The position numbers and the translations under genes were made by a program. The notes below the pieces were generated by a model, which saw only the letters and a list, made by a program, of their open reading frames with translations, was not told where the DNA came from and searched no databases. Below, one piece after another: positions 56,239 through 64,000 of a DNA stretch of 64,000 bases; position 1 is the first letter of the stretch; every line of letters begins with the position of its first letter. The stretch is from Phorcus lineatus (lineage: Eukaryota > Mollusca > Gastropoda > Trochida > Trochidae). The DNA lies in NCBI GenBank assembly GCA_921293015.1, contig OV121088.1, positions 19,629,645-19,693,644 on the forward strand. Direction: 5' to 3'.

Positions 56239-56424
56239 ATGTACTCCAGCGATTCAGAAAGTGAGATATCATTATCTATGGAATGTGTCTCATCATGTTC
56301 AGAATCGCTAATTTCAATTGACGGGGCCGATACTTTTCCTTACTTATATGAGCCAAATGACAGTTCGAGTGGCATAAGAGACGACAAGCAATCAAAACGG
56401 AGACAGATTGAACAACATCGACTG
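56239..56424 (+). CDS. First exon of a P2X7-ballast-like protein
   Basis: ATG, then an acidic Ser-rich stretch, then DTFPYLYEPNDSSSG, a basic run (KQSKRRQIEQHR) and a GTATGA donor at 56,425. This matches exon 1 of the broken gene at 34,881-34,655, which has NPYRFEPVRDSSSS. The P-Y-x-(F/Y)-E-P motif followed by a Ser tract is what I know from the N-termini of channel-less P2X7-like proteins. No Cys-rich second exon was found downstream to 58,280, so the gene is partial or decayed. It lies on the strand opposite to the surrounding SWIM/YqaJ gene, inside its intron. Confidence 0.45.
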
Positions 56425-56429
56425 GTATG

Positions 56430-58270
56430 AATTTCTTTTGGCATTTTCAATTTAATTTTTATGCTATTACAACAAAACTAAGAACTTACTATTAATGCTA
56501 TTGGACTGATTATTTTTAAAAAAACAATTCTCCATTAGATTTATATATTTTTTCAGTCAACAGAAATAATAAAATAAAATTGAATGTATTATTGACCATG
56601 GATTATTTGAATATGATATCCATATTTTTATGTATTTTGGCGTTCACACAATTTTCTAAATGTAATGCAGGCATGTAGTGTATGATGAATGAGACATTAT
56701 TGTTGAATAGCTAAGTGGAAGTCAAATCCTATCACATTTGTAGGTCATACTTCATAAATGTACATCCACAGATAATTTCCTGGGTCCCGTTGCACAAAAC
56801 TCTAAGGAGGTAGCCTTAAGTCACTAAGGTTAACCTTAAAGTTAAGTTGTTCATCAATTACGACGTCTGCCAAATGTTGTCACAACAATCAGATTGTTTT
56901 AACTAGTTTGTTTGTTTTTATGACACACAGGTGGCCGTTATGTAATCCTATTGCATTCAATTTCAATTCTTGATTTAATGGTCTCTAATTATACCTTTTG
57001 AATTTTAACGCCTTGGACCCGCCAAGCGGAATATATGTCCGGTCATAATGGCGTAACTCTTGGCATTCGACTGGTACTTAGTTTATTGTCACGGCGTCCA
57101 GTCATTTTAAACCAATGAACTTGTAGAATATATATTCAACCAATAAATTAAGAGAAGGAGATTTGGCTCATGCACTTCTACGGACGATGACACACATTTA
57201 AAAAAGTACATCGTGAATAACGGGAACCAACATTCTTTAGGATTACATAGGATGTTTCTAACGCTTGCGCCAGGTATGTTTTCATGTCATTTATTGTTAA
57301 ATCCAAAGACAGAGATATTGCAACACGGTGTGAGATGTTATACTAGATAAGAATATGATATGTGTTAGTTAAATACAAACGAATCATCCAATAAGTACTT
57401 AGTTGTCATGAAGGTGAAGTGAAACAAAATTATTTTTTCTATAGTCATTAAAAAAGTTTCTAAATTGTCTCCCGTTTATTACAAAAACCTTCATTTTTTC
57501 GAGACAATTTATAACTTCATATCGATAAATACATGTTGTAACACTACGTGATACCCCATTGTAATTGGATCTCTCACCGACCAAGTTCTTTACCTTTTTG
57601 ATATAAACCCACCCAAGAAAACCGCGTCCAAGGATTGTCACAGTCCAATTAAGGTGGATTTGACGACTGAGAGGGAAAGTTGATATCATGAAGCCGTTAT
57701 ATATCGTATTTTGGAATTCTTTCGGTCATGCTATTGCCTCTATTTTGCTGTTGAATTTGCTTAAAAATACAGAGAAAATCAAAGGGCTGGGCTTTCGGCT
57801 GACCACTAGCACGTCACACACTGGGCGTGGCTTCGAGTCATGCTTGGGTGATTTTGTGTAAGCGTTCGCCAGTCTCATTAGGCGGCTATCCAAAACAGGG
57901 GTATAAAAGGTCTCCTAGTAGTCGAATTAAAGCGTATATTTTCTCATTTTTTGGCTCTATTGATTCATATAAGTGAAGCGAATACAGATACAAATTTGTA
58001 ATAATCAAATTCATGCGTTGCTTCTCCTCTTTAACGCATAGATGATGACGTAAGTTTGCATGGTTATATAACTGAATAGAGTTATATTCTTATTTCCCTC
58101 AGTTAAAATATGGATTTTATTTTCACCAATAAATGGCATGTTTCACCATTGAAAAGACAATCAAATACAAAATGTTTAGATGTGTTAAAGAAAAAACCCT
58201 TTCTAAAAAGTGTTTAGAATGAAACATTAATTTATCAAAGTACAGCTTATAGAATTGTCAGTCCTTTCCA
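56430..58270. other. No supported gene; possible MITE-like motif
   Basis: 56,788-56,850 (GGGTCCCGTTGCACAAAAC, then CTTAAGTCACTAAGG and TAACCTTAAAGTTAAG) resembles the ends of short inverted-repeat elements common in invertebrates, but I found no matching right end. The rest shows nothing. Confidence 0.35.
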
Positions 58271-58959
58271 TATCATTATTTCAAGATATTATAATTATGC
58301 TCAGGTTAACGTTAACAACCTGAAATACTGGTACATACCCAACAGTACAGGGACAGTAAGCCGAACACGGGTCCCCAGTGACTGTGTCGAGGACCAGGTG
58401 AAGAATCTTCACGTCGTCTACCTGGGTGCTCTGGGAGGGGTTGCACTTTGCCTGGATGCAGAAGAAATCCGGATAGTGTGGGTGTCTTGTTACGAGAACT
58501 GAATGGATATTATCTTTCAACTGCAAAGCACGAGAAAGTTTATACTTCTTTATAGCACTTGAGTCTAAAATATGGCATCCAATGACAATGTTCTCATCGA
58601 TGTCAGGGAGTGAAGAAATGTCGGGTGACCACGACTTCAGGCGGAGCAGGTTCAAGGGGGAAAGTTTCCTTAGCGATGTGATCTGCTCTTCTGAAAGGCG
58701 TTCTTCTCCTATGGTCAGGAAACCGTTGAGAGGGGAAACAGAACCAGTGGTACTGAGACCTAACAAATGGCACAGGAAAATTACACGAGCAGATTTGGGC
58801 AAAGTATTTGAGATATGGTGTCTTAAACACAATGCCTTAAGTTCATTTGCACTTAGCTGATTTACTTCAGTCTTGAGCTCTGGTTTAGACTCGCTTGACA
58901 TAATACAGAAAGCAATAGCAAATATTTGCAACTGAACCATTGAATGAAATCAGTATATA

Positions 58960-59919
58960 TAGACCCCGTTTTGAACAAAATATATACAACTCACGACCAG
59001 AGAAGGTACAAATGTAGAGTTCATAGATGAAATTATGATGTTTTCAGAAACATGAATGATAAGCCCCATCTCAGTTTAATCTTAATAACAACATCAAGGT
59101 TGTCTGAGGTCTATGTCAATTGAAATATATCAGTATTAGTTAAATAAACAACTTAAGTCATGTAAAGAAACTGTTGTCATAACACTATCACCACTGTGAT
59201 TGCTTTGGGACACCCCCTTCTCAAAACTAAAAAAACACATCGTTACAGAAATACAATTAAAAAATCGATCATCAACTATTGAAAACTATGTGCATTAGAA
59301 GCTATATGCTCACCTGTGAACAACTGTCGAATGTAAATAATCCTGTAAACGGCCTCTCTTTTCGGTGTATTTACATGAAAATTCTATTAGCGACCAAACC
59401 GGAACTCCACCAGGCGATGTTTACACCGCTCTGCGCATGCGCACATCGAGTCGATAAATATTGTGAAACTCGCGAATGACAACTGAGCGTTACTTTGGTT
59501 CTTTTGCAAAATACGAAATGTACGCATGTCATCATTTTGATAACTGCTTTGATAACCAGATAATACTTTCATCCCCCAAGAGAAACTATTATCTTTACCG
59601 AAAACTTTGATTTTAATAATTACGAGTCTTGAAGTATGAATCGTTTCATAAACGGTAGCCATTTTTAATGTTACGTGATATGCTAATGAGGGTTATTCCA
59701 AAAATGCGGACTCAAGTTATGACGAACTTTGATTGCATGAGCATCAATGCTGAAATTAAATCATCTTCCGTTTAAGTATATGCATTTCTCAATTTTGATG
59801 CCACCATTTAAAGTCGTGTGTAACAAACTGCAAACTATTATAATGTTCACGATAACTATTCAAGATTTGCTTAAATTATTCAGGAAATCTCTGAAAATAG
59901 TTTATTTTGTAATCATAAC
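58960..59919. other. No supported gene
   Basis: A 91-codon minus-strand ORF at 59,662-59,387 starts with a plausible ATG but has no recognisable domain. Otherwise AT-rich. Confidence 0.35.
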
Positions 59920-60083
59920 GATTGTTTTACATTTTTTTGTGCCTCTATCGATGTATAACACCACAAAAATTTGTGCCTCTATCGATGTATAACACCTGTT
60001 ATACATCGATGTATAACACCTGTTATACATCGATGTATAACACCTGTTATACATCGATAGAGGAACAAAAATGTAAAACAATC
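59920..60083. repeat. Palindromic element built of 24-bp units
   Basis: Outer arms GATTGTTTTACATTTTT...CCTCTATCGATGTATAACA on the left, with the inverse on the right, enclose three exact 24-bp units (ATCGATGTATAACACC + TGTTATAC) at 59,981, 60,005 and 60,029. Each unit is itself a hairpin (GTATAACA / TGTTATAC). On the left, CCTCTATCGATGTATAACACC is also directly duplicated with 34-bp spacing. The whole can fold as a cruciform. Confidence 0.93.
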
Positions 60084-63000
60084 CTCAAATAAAGGGAGGT
60101 AACTTACCCCTTCAGCCATCTTCCGTGCAGGGATGTGCGCATGTCAAGCCTACGCACTACGAAGGCCGAAGTCCGAGGTGCGCAGACCGCCTGCGTTGAG
60201 GATGCCTTCAGCATTACAAATAAGAAATAGTGTTCGAATCACTGTCTGGAAAATATTTTTTGGAAAAATTTATTCATAAATTATTATAAAACTATCATGA
60301 CGAAGGCCAAAAGTGAAACAATTAAATTATGTTACTACTTTATTCATTCATTGATTTAATTCAAAATATTTCAGAATAATTCAATATATCATGTATTTAT
60401 TTGATTAAAATTGTGTTACTGTATCAACTTGAATCTGATATTGATGTTTTTCATAAGAGAAAATATATTTTTGAGAACATACTAATTTCGAATTTCGATT
60501 ATAATTCTTTTCATAGGGAGGTGGCTATTAACTTAAATTTGTTGAAAGACTTTCCATTTGAGAAAAGGATTTTTTTCACTGTTCGGACAATAACTTTTGT
60601 AACGTTTTAAGACGGAGGTGAACGAATGTAAATGCTAACAAATGGAAGGGACGCTACTATAATTCTAATGGTAAAATATTAAAACGTCAATATCATAAAA
60701 ACTAAAAATATATTGTCAAAACTTTTATCTTCATGAAAGCGACAAATATCGATAAAGAATGACACAATATATCATGTCACATACTATGTCTTGGATACTG
60801 CAAAAACGATTAGTAACCATTATTATACCTCTGTGATTAAAAAGAAAATGAAGGTCAACATCGAATTAATCAAGATGAAGTCTTGAAATCCTAGATATTA
60901 ATATCACCTTATTCATCCCTTTTAAAGGTTAACATTAAGCAATGCTTAAAATAAGCATGTGCAAATTTAAACTAGATGAAATAATTATAAGAGATGTTAT
61001 TCAAAAGTGCATGAGGTCGCATATTTTCAAAAAGGGCAAATAAAATCAAGATGGCATCGACACCATGTGACTAACGACTTTGTCATGATTAACTTATTTG
61101 ATTTTTTTTTATCGCGCATCTTTTTAAACAAGTTGGAAGCCTCTAAATGCATTTTAAAAAGAAATATCATGTTAATTTTCAAAACTTTGTGTCGTTCTGT
61201 GCCTTAAATGAATGGGCCGATTTAGATCAAAAACCTATTGGACCATCTTCTAGTAATGAGAATTGAAAAGTTTGGTTGTAAGAACAATAGCCGTTTATGA
61301 TTAAACTTAAACACACTAAAGCACAAATGATAATAATAACTAAGACTGCCGCGGCAGTACTTAGATCCTCACGACTTCCTTTTCACCTTCAAACAATGTT
61401 TGACCTTGACTTCAATTTTAGTCACAAAGTTACAGTTATGGAGTGTGAATATTATGTACAGAATCAGAAACCAACATTTTTAAAATTCAGAGTTTTAGTT
61501 ATAGATGAAAAAAATGGGCCATGGTGGCAAATGTCAGTTTCGATTGAAATCTGTAGAGAATTTTGTAACTTACAAGTTTTCTAAAACCGTTTTAGAAATA
61601 ATTTTCTAAACATTGAGTAACATTTATATAAGATTAATTATTATTAGATTATATTAAATATTGAATGGACATCAATCAAGTTTTTTTTATTATTTTCAAA
61701 GGTCATAAAAGTAAAAGGATTTATCTGGTAATGTTAACCAAAAATATATTGTTCGAAAATGATTTGAACACCTTTGCATATTTGTAATCTCTTTTAAAAT
61801 TTTGATATAGCTTTCAGTTTATTACTTTATATTTGTCATATCAATTCAAAACGAAAGGAAATGTCGACAGTTTAAAAAGTCTGTACTTTCTAATACCCTG
61901 AGTTAATTAATTTAGAATTTTCTCAGGTTCTATATTCTATATTGTGATTAGGTTTTAAACAATGCTGTTTGAGGTGTCGTTCGTTAGTGACGACTTTTCA
62001 AACACACTAAAAAAAATTGGAAATTTGCAAATTTGACATTCCCGTGTGACTGGAAATGACTTTTCGCGATCGATTTTATTATTGATTTATCAGACAATAC
62101 TTATGTCATAAAAGAATCATTAAATTCTGCGGCTATTCGAGTAATGCCGAGAAAAGCACTTTAGGGTTGCCCGGCAGTCCTGGAGAAATCATGCAGTTGT
62201 CATTCAAATATTTTAATTATGTTCCCTTGAAATTGTTAGTAATGCATTTGACTATTAACCGGAAATGACTGTTCGCGAGCGATTTTATTCTTCATTCTTA
62301 AATACCTTAGTCGTGTAACTCTCATGCAAAAATCATGAAATTCAACATGTAAGTTTCTAGTTATTTGCCCTTGTAAGTTTTTCAGTTATCTGCCCTTGAA
62401 GATTGCAGATTCCGAGACATTTCTTTAGTTAATTTTCAAAACTATGGGTCGAACAGGGCCTCCGTCCCGTTCACAAAAAAACAACCAAAAGGATGGCTGA
62501 ATCGTAAATAAAAGGATGGATTTGGATAAAAATACACAATTTGTCTTGATGACCTAAAAATATTCGAATGCTATTCCACATCAGTGTGCTTTTGTATTGA
62601 TGTTCTGCTGGGCCTTATAGTTTGCCCTATCGGTGTTGTGTAAGTGAGCGACGCGCTTTAGATGCCACTAATTCCACACTATCTGATCCATTAGTGCTAA
62701 ATTCTTGTGATTGGTGAATCCAATACGCATGCGTAAATTTCTATCAGTTCATGCAACGTGTTGACGGGGGAGGTTATCAAAGAATCCTAGGACACGCAGG
62801 TAGGTCAGTCACACATGCCATGTTTATATCTAGTATATGCCGTTACCCTTCAGACAATGGAACCGTTGTTGCTGTCAGTGTGTATATTCTACTTTGCGGG
62901 CTGGGTTAGTCAGTAGTCATTCAACAGACTCGTTATAATCTAAAATATGCGACTTTCTTCGTTTACACAATAATTAACTCATGTCAAGCCTACTTGCACA

Positions 63001-64000
63001 ATATCAAATTGTAATTTTCTGTTATATATGATATAGATTTAATTATGTATTAGGACTTTTATTCGTTCTTTTCATTTATAACAACGAGAGTTTATTCACA
63101 GAGCGCTGTTAAAATAGTTAAGACATCGAAAATGAAAAAAGTAGGGGCAAACCAGTTAATTATAATATTCAGTTTGGCTGCATGTGCAGCGACAGGTTCT
63201 TTATTTATGAGGATTTATTAGTATGATGATTGAGGTCTTTGGTGCGATTTAACATTTACATTTCCTGACATAGATTTTCATAAAAATCTGTTATTCTAAA
63301 AATAACTCTTACCAGACTAGAAATATTTTCATAAATAAATTCAAGGGACGTTTGTAGGCATTCATGGGAAAACTTAACAATCTGACACAAATAAAAGTTT
63401 ATTTTATCTGAATTATGCACATGATTCGTTCATCATCATATTGCCGCACGTTGGTATCTTTGGTCTAACAATTGTTATGACCATATATGAGTGGCAAGTG
63501 TATGTTGAGAATTGGATAGGCTAATGTCTATATTGATAATTTGAATGATTTTGACACACTCTTATATAATCAACCCAAAACAGGTTCCAAAGTCATATTC
63601 TTATACCATGACCTGCGAGTGCAAATTATTATCTAAACGATGAATTTTTACCCCCATATACCTTTGAATAACAAGAATAATTTCTATTACCAATGTTTAT
63701 CCTTAAGCGTGTTATTTCTCAGGGACAAGGCAGGTTTAAGAAATGCGTTCTGTTAAAATCAGTTTACTTGCAAAAGTATACCACATTTTGCAAATAAAGA
63801 AATTCCTAACAATGTTTAAGATGTTTATGACGTTAACTCATACTGACAATTGAAGGGTCATTTAACTTTAAAAGAACTAAAAAGGATGACTTAACCTATT
63901 TATTATCTAGGGTTATCTTTTCATATATATTATTCATATGGGAAAAGTATCACATTGTTTGTTTTTCTTCACTATTATCGGCACCAAATCCCAGTCTCCT
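60084..64000. other. 3.9 kb with no supported gene
   Basis: AT-rich; ORFs stay below 100 codons without recognisable domains. The phrase GGAAATGACT-TTCGCGA-CGATTTTATT occurs near 62,052 and 62,264, a diverged direct repeat about 212 bp apart. Near 62,350-62,400 a TTTGCCCTTG-type phrase is repeated. No RNA gene seen. Confidence 0.45.

Larger units (their letters stand above)
53640..58901 (-). pseudogene. SWIM/YqaJ protein of a second ISL2EU-like element, truncated
   Basis: Exon 1 (from 58,901) is open: a SAP-like start (LSANELKALCLRHHISNTLP), then HSVLVTRHPHYPDFFCIQAK and the first SWIM half AYCPCTVG. Donor candidates are GTATGT at 58,338 and GTTGTT further on; the latter keeps frame with exon 2. 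Exon 2 (54,718-54,598) carries TCGHVGALLCLLAEWQAHG and CSWINPKG, then a GTAAAT donor. Exon 3 (from 54,279) contains LTTEEVSNFRADLIKATGHL and the YqaJ N-terminal half (WFQQKHGSLISSNFGRIVR; APSLKYGLRYESVARKAY). After RHHKDLFKIG, near 53,640, homology ends before the catalytic D and E-x-K residues, so the nuclease is truncated. A 19-bp palindrome breaks the frame of exon 3. Confidence 0.8.

Noticed and set aside
55960-58300. A second Kolobok element around the exon at 56,239.
   Set aside because: A TTAAAGGAATCTAG stretch near 55,962 is suggestive, but I found no inverted partner to the right.
59387-59662. 91-codon minus-strand ORF as a host first exon.
   Set aside because: No domain, no repeated occurrence and no supporting exon; length is within chance for this window.

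Overview
The window is eukaryotic, AT-rich, repeat-dense animal DNA. It carries LINEs, a BEL/Pao and a Gypsy LTR element, tRNA-derived SINEs, and DNA transposons of the Kolobok, ISL2EU, CACTA-like and Tc1 types. The SINE tail at 51,425-51,600 (GTGAG repeats, then a GGGTTTAA...GC block) resembles a repeat I associate with gastropod molluscs, so a lophotrochozoan, probably a mollusc, is my best guess. I recognise no certain host gene. Almost every protein-coding signal belongs to a transposable element, and the rest looks intergenic or intronic.

Layout. 1-16,080: a nested stack. An I-type LINE (RT at 1-838, RNase H at 14,231-15,155, repeated 3' UTR to about 16,080) was split by a Tx1/L1-like LINE (11,019-14,217). 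That LINE carries a SINE, and its left target-site duplication (TSD) was later hit by a minus-strand CR1/L2-like LINE (848-11,009), which was then split by a BEL/Pao element (3,095-10,726). Preserved TSDs fix the order. 17,027-30,840: two 290-bp GGATCC-rich inverted repeats bound 13.8 kb without convincing genes. Inside lies a 6.45-kb CACTA-like element (21,634-28,085). 31,143-35,090: a Kolobok-like element (TTAA TSD) with a THAP remnant and, convergent to it, a broken gene for a protein like the cysteine-rich C-terminal 'ballast' domain of P2X7 receptors. 35,152-38,904: a Gypsy element with intact pol, nearly identical LTRs and a CCTAG TSD, but no gag. 39,210-44,349: an ISL2EU element (AT TSD) with two convergent spliced genes, SWIM/YqaJ nuclease (+) and THAP/DDE transposase (-), both damaged. 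44,600-48,270: LINE fragments, one with an 11-bp TSD that interrupts an unrecognised ORF. 49,430-50,365: a dead Tc1 transposase. 51,515-51,831: a SINE with a 12-bp TSD. 52,555-58,901: pieces of a second, diverged ISL2EU-like gene pair, with a second P2X7-ballast-like first exon inside its large intron. 59,920-60,083: a palindromic 24-bp repeat. 60,084-64,000: nothing coding that I can support.

How the parts work together. The autonomous elements supply RT/endonuclease, gag-pol-integrase or DDE transposase activities that would move them and their non-autonomous relatives. The two ISL2EU systems pair a transposase with a PD-(D/E)XK exonuclease read toward it. The Kolobok element has the same convergent layout, but the partner protein is P2X7-ballast-like, which is the most interesting observation here. 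Most ORFs carry stops or frameshifts; only the Gypsy pol is open throughout. All family names come from motifs read by eye; no database search was run.
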